The position numbers and the translations under genes were made by a program. The notes beneath the pieces are model-generated. The model did no database searches. It worked only from the letters and a program-made list of their open reading frames with translations, and was not told where the DNA came from. From Rhodocyclaceae bacterium (lineage in GTDB: Bacteria; Pseudomonadota; Gammaproteobacteria; Burkholderiales; Rhodocyclaceae), in assembly GCA_028714035.1 (NCBI GenBank), contig JAQTNA010000009.1, positions 1-64,000 of the forward strand: 64,000 bases of DNA, given 5' to 3'. Positions 1 to 8,940 of the stretch are shown piece by piece (the first letter of the stretch is position 1; the number at the start of each line of letters is the position of its first letter).

Positions 1-1
1 C

Positions 2-106
2 CTCATCCGCTACGCCCCCGTCAAACACAAGGGCGGACTCAAAGTCCAGCGCCTCCGCGCCGCCTCAAACGTCCAATACCGTGAATCCCTCCTCGGTCTT
101 CTATAA
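2..106 (+). CDS. C-terminal end of an unidentified protein (cut by window edge)
   Basis: An open frame enters from the left edge and ends at TAA (104-106), giving 34 residues that end YRESLLGLL. The tail is basic and contains VKHKGGLKVQRLR. A strong terminator follows within 25 bp, which supports this being a true gene end. I do not recognise the family from so short a piece. What can be said is that a rightward gene ends here and that its transcription is closed off before the next gene, which lies on the other strand. Confidence 0.5.
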   Translation, partial: LIRYAPVKHKGGLKVQRLRAASNVQYRESLLGLL

Positions 107-129
107 GACTCGTGCAATCGCCCTGGCAT

Positions 130-152
130 AACGCCCCTTGCGGGGCGTTTTC
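130..152 (+). terminator. Rho-independent terminator
   Basis: A perfect GC-rich stem (AACGCCCC / GGGGCGTT, loop TTG) is followed by a T-rich tail. It sits 24 bp after the stop codon of the partial rightward gene and before the convergent DUF1640 gene. Confidence 0.85.
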
Positions 153-170
153 GTTGGGGTCGGTGGTAGG

Positions 171-422
171 CTAGAAGAACTGTTTAGCGAAGTTCGCCAC
201 GGCCAGGGCGATCATGGCGCCCATCATCCATTGTAGTAGGGTGAATCGCCCGGCCATGCGTGTTTCTAGTTGCTCGATTCGGTGGTCAAAGTGTTCTTGT
301 GTGACCAGTCCAGCCTGGGCCTTGGCTATAACCTTGACCATGGCTTCCGCCTGGTCTTGGGGGATGCCGGCCTGTTTCAGTTCCTGGACAAGTGCGAGGG
401 TGTCAAAGGTGATCGTGCTCAT
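171..422 (-). CDS. DUF1640-type coiled-coil membrane protein
   Basis: A small 83-residue protein of unknown function, resembling the bacterial DUF1640 / CCDC90-like group. The N-terminus (MSTITFDTLALVQELKQAG) is followed by a helical stretch that can form a coiled coil (about residues 10-55), then a single C-terminal membrane helix (about 61-78, LLQWMMGAMIALAVANF). This layout fits a membrane-anchored coiled-coil protein. A longer frame upstream is open, but the start was placed at 422 because CAGGAG lies just upstream and the product then matches the usual short form. It stands alone, divergent from the amidase gene. No partner is suggested by context. Confidence 0.75.
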   Translation of the reverse strand: MSTITFDTLALVQELKQAGIPQDQAEAMVKVIAKAQAGLVTQEHFDHRIEQLETRMAGRFTLLQWMMGAMIALAVANFAKQFF

Positions 423-573
423 GGTGGTGTCTCCTGAATTTCCGTGACAGTAACGGAAATGGTTGCTTAAATCCAGCCCATCCGTTTTCCGATGGTCCGC
501 CATTCGGCGTAGGCCCGGCCCGAAGGGCTCGCTAGCCTGGAAGCCGTTTCGCCATGACAGCCCTTGAGGGCGT

Positions 574-606
574 AAAAAAGCCCATCGGGATTCGATGGGC
601 TTTCGC
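574..606 (-). terminator. Hairpin with T-run on the minus strand
   Basis: An 11-bp perfect stem (577-587 with 593-603, loop of 5) is flanked by six A on the plus strand, which read as six T on the minus strand. Read leftward it is a good intrinsic terminator; rightward the tail is only TTTC. It lies in the 265-bp gap between divergent genes, where no leftward gene should need ending, so it may instead be a leader structure or stop antisense transcription of the amidase gene. The rest of the gap (423-573) shows nothing I can name. Confidence 0.6.
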
Positions 607-687
607 ATAACGGGCCATTATGCGCAGTACTGCTGCACAGTCGGTGGAATGTCCACCGTAGAGGCGTCTCGCGCTAATATTGCCGGC

Positions 688-1479
688 ATGCCGCGCCTCA
701 AATTCATGAGAGTTTTGTTTCTCGCCCGTCTGCTGCTCCTGGCTCCCTTGTTGTTGCTGGTCGGCTGCGGATCGTCACCCCAGCGCTCGACCATCCCGAG
801 CCTCTGGCACCCTTCTTCGAACCACGATTTGCGTCGACCGGACTTCGTCATCCTTCATCACACCGGAAGTGCCGATGCCGCCAGGGCGCTGAATACCCTC
901 ACTGACCCGCTGCATCGGGTCAGCGCCCATTACCTGGTGGTGCGGGACGGCACAATTTACCAACTGGTGGATGAACGGGCCCGGGCCTGGCATGCCGGGG
1001 CCTCGCGCTGGGGTATGCAGACGGATCTGAACTCCGCTTCCCTGGGGATAGAGCTGGACAATGACGGCAGCGAGGACTACCCGGAGATACAGTTGGCGAG
1101 CCTTCTTTCCCTGTTGGACGACCTGGCCCGCCGGAATCACATTCCCCCGGGCAACTACCTCGGTCACGGGGACGTGGCACCGGGACGAAAGTTCGATCCG
1201 GGCAGCCGTTTTCCCTGGAAGCGCCTGGCGGAACGGGGCTTCGGCCTCTGGTGCGAGCCGCCCTACCCGGAAACGCCGCCGGATTTCGATCCCCTGCTGG
1301 GGCTCGCCGCCCTGGGCTACGACGCGACCCGTCCGGACGCCTCGTTACGCGCCTTCCGCTCCCACTTCCGGGGCCTGGTCTCGGAAGCGCCGGTTGGGGT
1401 GGACGACGCGGTCCTGATCCATTGTCTGCTGCTGCGGAAGGATGTTCCGCAAACGCCCTCCGAGGTCCATGAACATTAA
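688..1479 (+). CDS. Lipoprotein N-acetylmuramoyl-L-alanine amidase (AmpD/AmiD-type)
   Basis: Zinc amidase of the amidase_2 family, which cuts the bond between N-acetylmuramate and the stem peptide. The product is about 263 residues. It starts with a lipoprotein signal (LLLLAPLLLLVGC; Cys of the LVGC lipobox), so it should be anchored to a periplasmic membrane face. The amidase fold follows: FVILHHTGS holds the first zinc His, GIELDNDG the conserved Glu, and LGHGDVAPGRKFDPG the second His and the K/D site. That set suggests a catalytically complete enzyme, probably in cell-wall recycling or remodelling. Start: Met at 688 is used; Met at 706 is equally possible, and neither has a clear Shine-Dalgarno. 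The gene stands alone, with divergent and convergent neighbours. Confidence 0.85.
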   Translation: MPRLKFMRVLFLARLLLLAPLLLLVGCGSSPQRSTIPSLWHPSSNHDLRRPDFVILHHTGSADAARALNTLTDPLHRVSAHYLVVRDGTIYQLVDERARAWHAGASRWGMQTDLNSASLGIELDNDGSEDYPEIQLASLLSLLDDLARRNHIPPGNYLGHGDVAPGRKFDPGSRFPWKRLAERGFGLWCEPPYPETPPDFDPLLGLAALGYDATRPDASLRAFRSHFRGLVSEAPVGVDDAVLIHCLLLRKDVPQTPSEVHEH

Positions 1480-1589
1480 TGGGCTCGGTTGAGGCGACCT
1501 CTCAGCCACTCTCCCGCCGCCACGCAGGCATACGGCAGTACCGACCCGAGGGCCGTCGCCAGTAACATTTCCGCCATTTCGAGTTCCAT
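1476..1589 (-). CDS. Putative small membrane protein (37 residues)
   Basis: A short leftward ORF beginning MELEMAEMLLATALGSVL and ending in a basic tail (RGRLNRAH). A hydrophobic segment covers about residues 9-25. The start codon has AGGGAG 6-7 nt upstream, which is the main reason to take it seriously. Its stop overlaps the convergent end of the amidase gene by 4 bp. No family is recognised, and no gene close upstream could share its transcript apart from a distant leftward metalloprotease. It could be chance. Confidence 0.35.
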   Translation of the reverse strand: MELEMAEMLLATALGSVLPYACVAAGEWLRGRLNRAH

Positions 1590-1777
1590 TTTCGGCTCCC
1601 TTGAACGCTGTTGCCTTCTTAAAAGCAAACACCGTGCCCGGGGGGTTTCGGTAATGATCCCAGGGGGCAGGGGAAAATGGCGTGCGTGCAGCGCACCAAC
1701 TTCACACCGCGCGCACCAAACAGGAGCCCAGGGTGGTCGCGGCGGAGGACCCGCGACTCCCTGGTGGATGAAATCGC

Positions 1778-3811
1778 TCAGTTCTTCGTGAAGTTCTGAT
1801 TGACCTGGCTGGTAAATAGACCGGTAAAGCTGATCGAGGTGGGCGTAAAGCTGGTGCCCGTCGCGGTGGGCGTGATCGTGCCCGTCCAGTCTATGGGCAC
1901 GGTACAAGCCCAGGCGCCGTTGCTGCCTGACGCGCTACAGGAAGCCGCCGTGCCGGAAGGGGACGTACCGCTGGCGGTGAAAGCCACTGCCGCCACGGGA
2001 AGCCCGGCCTTGGACACGACACCGGCCACGCTCACCGTGTCCGGCACGACCTTCGCCTTGAAGTTGGCCACGGATGGCGCCGTGTTGTTCAGGGACAGGG
2101 CATTGTTGGCGCTGCTGGTGGTGTTGGTCTCGCTCACGCCGCAGGCATACTTGCCGCCGCAGGTGGAAATGGCCGGGTTGGAGAACTTGCCGATGCGCGG
2201 GCTGATGTAACTCATGATGGTGCCGAAAGTCCCGCTCATGCCGTAGCCGAAGCCGTAGGGGTAGGCCCCTACCCCACCCCCCTGGGCCGCGACGGTAGCC
2301 CGGTCGTGCATGGATCCCATGTTGTGGCCCAGTTCGTGCGCAAAGGTGTAGTCGGTGCAGTAATAACCGGCCGACGTATCCGTGCCGTCGCTGACCACGG
2401 AATAGGCGTAGGGGGAATACAGGGAGATAGGGTAAGTGGCGGAACCGAGCACATAGCCGACGCCGCAGGAGCCGCCCTGAGCACTGTACTTGAACGGCCT
2501 GATCAACATGACCAGATCGGCGCCCCGGGTATTGCGCATGCTGCCGACGGTGCCGAAGCCGGACGCGGCGTCGCTGCCATAGAACAGCGGCAGGGCCGTG
2601 GTGTTGTAGGTGGTGTCCGGGTAGTTGGCCAACTCCGTCCCCACCAGGCGCAGCCTCAGATTCACGCCACTATCCACATAGGCCTGGTTGGCGAGCGCGA
2701 CCAGTTGGTCTATGCGCAGACGCCACTGGCTGCCCCGGGCCTGGGCGAAGCCCGGGGTGTAATACACCAGCACGTCTGCGACAGGGCCCGTGAAGGTGGA
2801 CGTGGTGCCGCTGGTCGTGGTGGTCGTGCCCGTGCCCGTGGTGGTACCGGCCCCGGCCACCTTGGGCGTCGCGTTACCCGCCGCCGCCCGCAGGGCGCCG
2901 GGCGCGAAGCCTTCCGGCACATGCGCTTCGTCGCTATGCGGGGGAACGAAGGAGGTGTAGCCCGAGGCCTGGCGATCCACCAGCCATTGCTGCCCGCCGG
3001 TCATGACCAGTTCCAGTTCGCCCGATGGCGTCATGATGTTGCCCAGACTGCCTTCCGGCCCGGAGGTGATGACGACCCGGAAGTCGCTGCCGAACTCGGT
3101 GAGATGACCGACCCAGGTGCTGGAGCCGCTGTCGTTTGCCAGGGTGGCATCGTAGCTTACCCGATAACTGCCCCGCCCCGGAACGGACAGAGCCACCTCG
3201 TCGCCAGCCTTGAGCGAAGCCATGCGCACCGTGTCGTACCTGACCGGGTAGGCCGCCTTGGCCGGTTTGCCCGCGCCTGTCGCACCGGAAGGTGTCGCGC
3301 CCAGGGCCACGGCATGAAACATGGCGGGCATGCCGGCCAGGGTCTTCGAGACATCTGCGACGCCTCTGTCCGCAAGCCACTGCTTGCCGTTGGCGTGCCC
3401 CAGCTCGAACAAGCCGGCGGGGGTACGTATGCTTCCGGTCGCGCCTTCGGACGAGAGCAGCAACACAACGCCGTATTGGACCCCCTGCTTCAGATGGCCC
3501 ATCCATTTCACCGCGTCTCCCTGGCGAAGACGGCCATCGAACACTACTTCGTGGCTGCCCAGGCCCGGAAGGCTAAGGTGCATCAGCTGTCCCGGCTTGG
3601 CGGTTTCCAGGGCGGAAGCGTCCAGGGTTACCTGGTAGAGATGCTTGCCCGCCGCTACGCCGGGTTCGATCTCGGCGGACGAGAACAGATTTGAAGTCGT
3701 CGCGGCTGCGGCGCTGGCCGATACAGCGAGAAAGGCAAGGGACAGGGCGCAGGCCAGTCGGGCGCGACGGCCGATGGTGGCCGGGGGCTGCGCGGAAAGG
3801 GATATGGACAC
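1778..3811 (-). CDS. Secreted reprolysin-like zinc metalloprotease
   Basis: A 677-residue exported protease. A signal peptide (about residues 1-38, ending SASAAAA) is followed by about 350 residues of pro-region without clear domains, a Thr/Gly-rich linker (runs of TTTGTGTTTT type), then the catalytic domain. Near residues 490-502 the zinc motif AHELGHNMGSMHD fits the metzincin pattern HExxHxxGxxHD of family M12B, so the active-site residues are complete. The last ~85 residues look like a small beta domain of carboxypeptidase-regulatory type. Start: GTG at 3811 is chosen because AAGGAG lies 7 nt upstream; longer frames lack such a site and would bury the signal peptide. It probably acts outside the cell or on its surface; the substrate is unknown. 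Confidence 0.8.
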   Translation of the reverse strand: MSISLSAQPPATIGRRARLACALSLAFLAVSASAAAATTSNLFSSAEIEPGVAAGKHLYQVTLDASALETAKPGQLMHLSLPGLGSHEVVFDGRLRQGDAVKWMGHLKQGVQYGVVLLLSSEGATGSIRTPAGLFELGHANGKQWLADRGVADVSKTLAGMPAMFHAVALGATPSGATGAGKPAKAAYPVRYDTVRMASLKAGDEVALSVPGRGSYRVSYDATLANDSGSSTWVGHLTEFGSDFRVVITSGPEGSLGNIMTPSGELELVMTGGQQWLVDRQASGYTSFVPPHSDEAHVPEGFAPGALRAAAGNATPKVAGAGTTTGTGTTTTTSGTTSTFTGPVADVLVYYTPGFAQARGSQWRLRIDQLVALANQAYVDSGVNLRLRLVGTELANYPDTTYNTTALPLFYGSDAASGFGTVGSMRNTRGADLVMLIRPFKYSAQGGSCGVGYVLGSATYPISLYSPYAYSVVSDGTDTSAGYYCTDYTFAHELGHNMGSMHDRATVAAQGGGVGAYPYGFGYGMSGTFGTIMSYISPRIGKFSNPAISTCGGKYACGVSETNTTSSANNALSLNNTAPSVANFKAKVVPDTVSVAGVVSKAGLPVAAVAFTASGTSPSGTAASCSASGSNGAWACTVPIDWTGTITPTATGTSFTPTSISFTGLFTSQVNQNFTKN

Positions 3812-4164
3812 GTTAAAGCTCCTTGGACGGTTCGGTACGATGACAAACAGGGCGGGATGCGGTGGCAGATAGCTTTGGTTCGACACGAGCGACGCATTGG
3901 GCCGGTCTGTCGCGCGAATCCCTGCGCGCGCCGCCCTACCCTGACGATTTCCCGGGGACACTACGCTGGAACGCCCCCGGCGTTCTTGCGTTTTTCGGTG
4001 GAGAAGCCGGGGCCGTCCCCACCACGTATGGTGTGCCGTGCAAGTATATCGCACCCCATCGCCTTAAAGGAAATCATTACCCTGCTATTCCGACTGGCAA
4101 GGATTTCCATGTCGTGGCGCTGCCACTCAGGTTTTGCATCCACTCTCTCCTGCATCCCGGAAAT
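3812..4164. other. Intergenic region upstream of the metalloprotease
   Basis: About 350 bp between the metalloprotease start and the terminator after rluB. Open frames here have no ribosome-binding site and no recognisable product. It should hold the protease promoter, but no convincing -35/-10 pair was found. Confidence 0.4.
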
Positions 4165-4223
4165 AAAAAACCCATTCTCGGCTCGCCCCCCATGGTGGGG
4201 AAGGCGAACCTGGAACGGGTTTT
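4165..4223. terminator. Long bidirectional terminator-like hairpin after rluB
   Basis: Nested inverted repeats: outer AAAACCC (4167-4173) with GGGTTTT (4217-4223), inner TCGCC/GGCGA and CCCC/GGGG around ATGGT. On the minus strand the stem is followed by six T, about 90 nt downstream of the rluB stop, so it probably ends the trpS-scpA-scpB-rluB transcript. On the plus strand the tail is TTTTATAC. An AT-rich stretch (4221-4275) lies beside it. Confidence 0.65.
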
Positions 4224-4310
4224 ATACTTGCTACGTATCAGTGTGTTACGTTAATTATTTAACCTTGTTTGTGAAGTTTGGATGGCGTCCATCCGCTCCC
4301 AGTCCGTGGC

Positions 4311-5591
4311 TCAGCGTTGCTTACGCCTCATGGCACGCTTGGCGGCGGCCTGGGCGATTTCCCTGGAGGCGGGCGCACCGATCGCCTTGAGCAGATCCAA
4401 CACCTCCCGGTCCCGAAGTTCCATGGTCTTGCCACGCAGGAGCCGCGGCGGCAGGACCACCGGGCCATAACGCAGGCGCGTCAGCCGGCTGACCGTGAGG
4501 CCCAGCATTTCGAACATGCGCCGCACTTCCCGGTTGCGCCCTTCGGTGATGGTAACCTTGTACCAGTGGTTTGCGCCTTCGCCGCCGCCATCCGTGATGG
4601 CGTTGAAGGCCGCGGGACCGTCTTCCAGCAGCAGGCCGTCCAGCAGGCTTTGGCGCTGTTCCTCCGTGAGTTCACCCAGGATACGCACGGCGTACTCCCG
4701 TTCCAGGTTGGCGCTGGGATGCATCAGTTTGTTGGCCAGTTCACCGTTGGTGGTGAATAGCAGCAGGCCGCTGGTATTGAAGTCCAGGCGGCCCACGGCG
4801 ATCCAGCGACCGTTCAAGACCCGCGGCAGGTGATCGAAGACGCTGGGGCGCTTTTCCGGATCGTCCCGGCTGACGATCTCGCCTTCGGGCTTGTGGTAGA
4901 TCAGCACCTTGGGAATGCGTGGAGCGAACCGCAGGTGCACCAGCTTGCCGTTCACCTTGACCCTGTCCCGAGGGCCGATGCGTTGGCCGGTGTGGGCGGG
5001 TTCGTTGTTCACGCTCACGCGGCCGGCGACGATCCACTCCTCGATCTCCCGCCGAGAACCGATGCCCATCTGGGCGAGCATCTTGTGCAATTTCTGGGGC
5101 TCGGCCGCACCTTCCTCCTCTTCCTCGTCCCGTCCCCGGCCGGCAGGATTACGGAAGGGGCCCTTCTGACGTGCCGCTTCCGCGGAAGGCTGGTCCACGA
5201 TACCGCGGCCCCGACGCTTGGCGGTTGGCGCGCTGCTGCCGGCCACCTCCGTCCTGTGCCCGCCCTGAATCCCGCTTTCGGCCTGCTCCAGGTTCTTCGC
5301 CACCGCCTTGCGGTGTCGGCGTTCGGCCCATTCCTCATCCTCGTCATCCCTGGGGGCATGCTCCCGCCGAGGCGGGGTAACATCGCCCTCGGATTTCGGT
5401 GGGCGCGGCCTGGGAGCAGGGGGACGCTTTCCCGTTTCGGGTTTGCCGGAGGACGGCGACGACGCACCCTCCCCCGCGGGCCTGGCGCGCCGAGGGCGGC
5501 TTTCGCCTTCGGTGTCGGGCCTGGATTCAGTCTTCTTGGGGCGGCGCGGGGCAGAGCCCGGCTTGGCCTTGGGTTTGGGCGGCGTCGGCAA
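4311..5591 (-). CDS. rluB: 23S rRNA pseudouridine synthase RluB
   Basis: Makes pseudouridine in helix 80 of 23S rRNA (U2605 in E. coli). About 165 N-terminal residues are Pro/Arg/Lys/Glu-rich and probably disordered. Then come an S4 RNA-binding domain (about 166-215, [18 protein letters not shown]) and the RsuA/RluB catalytic domain, with the catalytic Asp in [14 protein letters not shown] (about residue 267) and a second motif [11 protein letters not shown]. The start is TTG at 5591, with AAGGTG about 9 nt upstream. This places the first ~20 codons inside the end of scpB, a 65-nt overlap in another frame. Last gene of the trpS-scpAB-rluB run. The long basic tail is variable in this family and its job is unknown. 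Confidence 0.9.
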   Translation of the reverse strand: MPTPPKPKAKPGSAPRRPKKTESRPDTEGESRPRRARPAGEGASSPSSGKPETGKRPPAPRPRPPKSEGDVTPPRREHAPRDDEDEEWAERRHRKAVAKNLEQAESGIQGGHRTEVAGSSAPTAKRRGRGIVDQPSAEAARQKGPFRNPAGRGRDEEEEEGAAEPQKLHKMLAQMGIGSRREIEEWIVAGRVSVNNEPAHTGQRIGPRDRVKVNGKLVHLRFAPRIPKVLIYHKPEGEIVSRDDPEKRPSVFDHLPRVLNGRWIAVGRLDFNTSGLLLFTTNGELANKLMHPSANLEREYAVRILGELTEEQRQSLLDGLLLEDGPAAFNAITDGGGEGANHWYKVTITEGRNREVRRMFEMLGLTVSRLTRLRYGPVVLPPRLLRGKTMELRDREVLDLLKAIGAPASREIAQAAAKRAMRRKQR

Positions 5592-6144
5592 GATCCATCA
5601 CCTTTTCAATTTCGGTCAAAGGGGGCAATTCGGACAGGCTGCGCAAGCCCAGGTCGTCCAGAAATTGCTTCGTTGTCGCATAAAGGGCGGGGCGCCCGGG
5701 CGCTTCCCGGTGTCCCACCACGTCTATCCATCCCCGCGCTTCCAGGGTGCGGACGATGTTGGCACTCACCACCACGCCGCGTATGTCCTCGATATCGCCC
5801 CGGGTCACCGGCTGGCGATAGGCGATGATGGCCAGCGTTTCCAGCACCGCACGGGAATACTTCACCGGCTTCTCCGTGCGCAGTCGGTCCAGGTAAGGCT
5901 GCATCTCGGCGCGAGTCTGAAAACGCCAGCCGGTCGCCAGTTGCACCAGTTCCACCCCCCGGCCTGTCCATTCTTCCTGCAAACCGGCCAGGAGACGGCG
6001 CAAAGCATCGGTGCCCGGGTCCGTGTCGAAAAGCTTCCTCAGTTCGGAAAGCGGCAGGGGTTCGGGCGCCGCCAGCAGGGCCGCTTCCAATACCAGCCGC
6101 GCATGGGCCGGAGAACCGGGCTTGGCTGACTCAGGCAGGCTCAT
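5527..6144 (-). CDS. scpB: Segregation and condensation protein ScpB
   Basis: A 205-residue subunit of the SMC-ScpA-ScpB condensin complex, which folds and segregates the chromosome. Two winged-helix domains are visible: [21 protein letters not shown] at the start and the conserved core [24 protein letters not shown] near residue 100. A ScpB dimer binds the middle of ScpA. Its ATG lies inside the end of scpA (14-bp overlap), so the two are translationally coupled, as usual for this pair. The end overlaps the start of rluB by 65 bp. No anomalies. Confidence 0.94.
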   Translation of the reverse strand: MSLPESAKPGSPAHARLVLEAALLAAPEPLPLSELRKLFDTDPGTDALRRLLAGLQEEWTGRGVELVQLATGWRFQTRAEMQPYLDRLRTEKPVKYSRAVLETLAIIAYRQPVTRGDIEDIRGVVVSANIVRTLEARGWIDVVGHREAPGRPALYATTKQFLDDLGLRSLSELPPLTEIEKVMDLADAAQTQGQAGLCPAPPQED

Positions 6145-6976
6145 GGCGGAAGCCGTGGGCGGAAACCCGACATAGTTTCACATAAATAGGCGAGAAAACC
6201 TCAATCTGGCTCAATTCGATGAGTTTTTCCCGGGCCAGTTCCAGCAGTGCCAGAAAGCTTACCACCAGCACAGGCACCCCCGCGGTCACGTCGAAAAGGT
6301 CGCGAAAGTCGACGAATTCCCCACCCTGGAGACGACGCAGGATGTCCGCCATGGTTTCCCGCACCGAAAGTTCTTCCTTCTTCAGCTTGTGGTGCTGGCT
6401 CACCCGGGCCTGCCGCATCAGGCCGAGCCAGGCCGCCTGAAGGTCGTGCAGACTGACTTCCGGCAGGCGCTCCGCCACCTCCTCCGTGAGCCACACCGTC
6501 ACCGGCTGAAAATCCCTCAGGGCCTGGGGCTGGCGGTCCAGGGCCGCGGCCGCGGCCTTGATGCGCTCGTATTCCAACAGTCGGCGCACCAGTTCGGCCC
6601 GAGGATCGCTGCCCTCCTCCGCCGTCTTTCTCGGCCTGGGCAGGAGCATGCGGGACTTGATCTCCAGCAGCATGGCGGCCATCAGCAGATATTCCGCCGC
6701 CAGCTCCAGGTTGTGCGCCCGCATGGCCTCCACATACACCAGGTATTGGGCCGTCAGAGGCGCCATGGGGATGTCCAGGATGTCCAGGTTGGCCTTCCTG
6801 ATCAGGTACAGGAGAAGGTCCAGGGGGCCTTCGAAGGCCTCCAGGTAAACCTCCAGCGCATCCGGCGGAATGTACAGGTCCTTGGGCTGTCCGAGATAAG
6901 GCTCGCCATAGACCAGGGCCAGAGGCATCTGCACCGGGACTGCGCCCGAGGGCTCCTTCATCACCCCTTCCGACAT
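6131..6976 (-). CDS. scpA: Segregation and condensation protein ScpA (kleisin)
   Basis: The kleisin of bacterial condensin, bridging the SMC heads. At 281 residues it is of normal length. The hallmark N-terminal block [20 protein letters not shown] (about residues 47-66) is present, followed by the helical region [17 protein letters not shown] and a C-terminal winged helix ending in the motif for the second SMC head. Encoded just after trpS and overlapping scpB by 14 bp. The start at 6976 gives a short polar lead before the conserved block; there is no strong Shine-Dalgarno. Confidence 0.94.
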   Translation of the reverse strand: MSEGVMKEPSGAVPVQMPLALVYGEPYLGQPKDLYIPPDALEVYLEAFEGPLDLLLYLIRKANLDILDIPMAPLTAQYLVYVEAMRAHNLELAAEYLLMAAMLLEIKSRMLLPRPRKTAEEGSDPRAELVRRLLEYERIKAAAAALDRQPQALRDFQPVTVWLTEEVAERLPEVSLHDLQAAWLGLMRQARVSQHHKLKKEELSVRETMADILRRLQGGEFVDFRDLFDVTAGVPVLVVSFLALLELAREKLIELSQIEVFSPIYVKLCRVSAHGFRHEPA

Positions 6977-6998
6977 GGCAGCGGCGCGCGGTGCGGAT

Positions 6999-8201
6999 TT
7001 AGCCGTAATTCAGGCCCATCGCCTCGCGCACATCGCGCATGGTCTCCTGCGCCAGTTTTCTTGCCCGCTCGCAGCCGTCGGCGATGATGTTTCGTACCAG
7101 GGTCGGATCGTCCAGGTACATCTGGGCCCGCTCGCGCATGGGTTCCTGCTCCTTCAGCACGCCCTCGATCACCGGTTGCTTGCATTCCAGGCAGCCGATG
7201 CCGGCCGTGGTGCACCCGGCGCGCACCCAGTCCCGGGTCGCATCGTCGGAGTAGATGACGTGGAACTGCCAGACCGGGCATTTCTCGGGCGTGCCCGGGT
7301 CGGTGCGCCGCACCCGGGCCGGGTCGGTCTGCATGGTGCGAATCTTCTTGGTCACCGACTCCGCGTCCTCACGCAGGGCGATGGTGTTGTTGTAGGACTT
7401 GGACATCTTCTGCCCATCCAGGCCCGGCATGCGGGAGGCCTCGGTCAGCAGGGATTCCGGCTCCACCAGAATCACCTTGCAACTGCCTTCCAGGAAGCCG
7501 AACAGGCGTTCCCGGTCTATCATCGAAAGGTTCTGGGCCTCGGAGAGCAGCGCCTTGCCCTGCTCCAGCGCCTCCTGCTCGCCTTCCTGCTGGAAGCGGG
7601 TGCGCAGTTCCTCGTAAAGCCGGGCGCGCTTGCTGCCCAGTTTCTTCACCGCTTCCCGCGCCTTCTCTTCGAAGCCGACCTCCCGGCCATAGAGGTGGTT
7701 GAAGCGCCGGGCCACTTCGCGGGTGAACTCGATGTGGGGCACCTGGTCCTCGCCCACGGGTACCTGGTTCGCACGATAGATCAGGATGTCCGCCGCCTGA
7801 AGCAGGGGATAACCCAGGAAACCGTAGGTGGACAGATCCTTGTGCGTCAGTTTCTCCTGCTGGTCCTTGTAGGTGGGCACACGCTCCAGCCAACCCAGGG
7901 GGGCCATCATGGAAAGCAGCAGAAACAGTTCCGCGTGCTCCGGCACCCGGGACTGGATGAACAGGGTGGCCTGGGACGGATCCACACCGGCCGCCAGCCA
8001 GTCAATCAGCATGTCCCAGGTGGCGGCTTCGATGGAGCCCGGCTCGTCGTAATTGGTGGTCAGGGCGTGCCAGTCGGCCACGAAGAACAGGCAGGGGTAT
8101 TCGTGCTGGAGCCGGACCCAGTTCTTGAGGACACCGTGATAATGGCCTAGATGCAGGCGCCCCGTGGGGCGCATGCCGGAGAGAACTCGTTCTGCGTACA
8201 T
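6999..8201 (-). CDS. trpS: Tryptophanyl-tRNA synthetase with a Cys motif of iron-sulfur type
   Basis: Charges tRNA-Trp with tryptophan. A class I synthetase of 400 residues, longer than the ~330 of E. coli TrpRS. The HIGH-type motif is GRLHLGHYHG (about 14-23) and the KMSKS loop is QKMSKSYNN (about residues 263-271). Near the C-terminus four cysteines are spaced C-x21-C-x6-C-x2-C (residues 308, 330, 337 and 340). This closely resembles the C-x22-C-x6-C-x2-C motif that holds a [4Fe-4S] cluster in the anticodon-binding region of Thermotoga maritima TrpRS. First of the run leading into scpA, scpB and rluB, and just downstream of the M50 protease gene (8-bp gap). Confidence 0.95.
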   Translation of the reverse strand: MYAERVLSGMRPTGRLHLGHYHGVLKNWVRLQHEYPCLFFVADWHALTTNYDEPGSIEAATWDMLIDWLAAGVDPSQATLFIQSRVPEHAELFLLLSMMAPLGWLERVPTYKDQQEKLTHKDLSTYGFLGYPLLQAADILIYRANQVPVGEDQVPHIEFTREVARRFNHLYGREVGFEEKAREAVKKLGSKRARLYEELRTRFQQEGEQEALEQGKALLSEAQNLSMIDRERLFGFLEGSCKVILVEPESLLTEASRMPGLDGQKMSKSYNNTIALREDAESVTKKIRTMQTDPARVRRTDPGTPEKCPVWQFHVIYSDDATRDWVRAGCTTAGIGCLECKQPVIEGVLKEQEPMRERAQMYLDDPTLVRNIIADGCERARKLAQETMRDVREAMGLNYG

Positions 8202-8208
8202 AGTGGTT

Positions 8209-8868
8209 TCAGAGGGGGATCAGAGCCGACAACAACCAGCGCACCATGAGCAGCATGGGCCAGAGGAAGAAGTCCAGGATGTGGGTATACAACAGGAAGA
8301 TCAGGATGAAGAGACCGTAGGGCTCGACCCTGGAATAGGAGATGGCGGCGCGCAGGGGCAGGAGGCTCACGGCGATGCGCCCCCCGTCCAGGGGCGGGAT
8401 GGGCACCAGGTTGATGACCATGAGCATGATGTTGATCTGCATGCCGGCGTCGGCCATCTGCCCCAACGGCGCCGTATAGGCGTTCTCGGGCATGATCATG
8501 GCCAGCTTGAATAACAACGCCCAGGCCAGAGCCATGATGAAATTGGCGGCCGGGCCGGCGGCGGCGACCCAGAGCATGTCCTTCTTGGGGCGCCGCAGGC
8601 GGGAGAAATTGACCGGCACCGGCTTCGCCCAGCCGAAGAGAAAAGGCTGCCCCCCCATGAGAGAACCGGCCAGCAAGAACAGGGCCGGAACGAGCAGGGT
8701 GCCCACCGGATCCACATGGCGCAGGGGATTCAGGCTGATGCGCCCCGCCAGCCAGGCGGTGGGGTCGCCGAACTTGCGCGCAACGAAGCCATGCGCCGCC
8801 TCGTGCAACGTGATGGCCAGGAGTACCGGCAAGGCCCAGATCGCCAGGGTCGGAATGAGTGAGTTCAT
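8209..8868 (-). CDS. Site-2 protease family membrane zinc protease (M50)
   Basis: A 219-residue intramembrane metalloprotease of the compact bacterial M50 group. The zinc motif LHEAAHGF lies in the first membrane segment (about residues 20-27), and the third ligand is in NLVPIPPLDGGR near residue 150. Between them are several hydrophobic segments, giving about five to six membrane spans. The substrate is unknown; this short class lacks the PDZ domain of RseP. Start: ATG at 8868 is chosen because homologues begin just before the first helix. An upstream TTG (8904) is in frame but adds an unlikely lead. Neither has a clear ribosome-binding site. Confidence 0.88.
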   Translation of the reverse strand: MNSLIPTLAIWALPVLLAITLHEAAHGFVARKFGDPTAWLAGRISLNPLRHVDPVGTLLVPALFLLAGSLMGGQPFLFGWAKPVPVNFSRLRRPKKDMLWVAAAGPAANFIMALAWALLFKLAMIMPENAYTAPLGQMADAGMQINIMLMVINLVPIPPLDGGRIAVSLLPLRAAISYSRVEPYGLFILIFLLYTHILDFFLWPMLLMVRWLLSALIPL

Positions 8869-8940
8869 GTAAGGGAGAGTCGGAGGGAAGCGGGATTGTA
8901 GCAAATCCCCGGGGTCGGGGCCGGAATGGCCCCGCGCGCC

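Noticed and set aside
1..106. Prophage or integrase remnant at the left edge
   Set aside because: Only 34 residues are visible, without any phage hallmark; no att repeat or tRNA is nearby.
1061..1417. Overlapping rightward frames inside the amidase gene
   Set aside because: Arg/Pro/Trp-rich shadows of the amidase coding frame.
2306..3694. Long rightward open frame (462 codons) opposite the metalloprotease
   Set aside because: It lies wholly within the metalloprotease gene on the other strand, has Arg/Gly/His-rich composition typical of antisense frames in GC-rich DNA, and lacks a ribosome-binding site.
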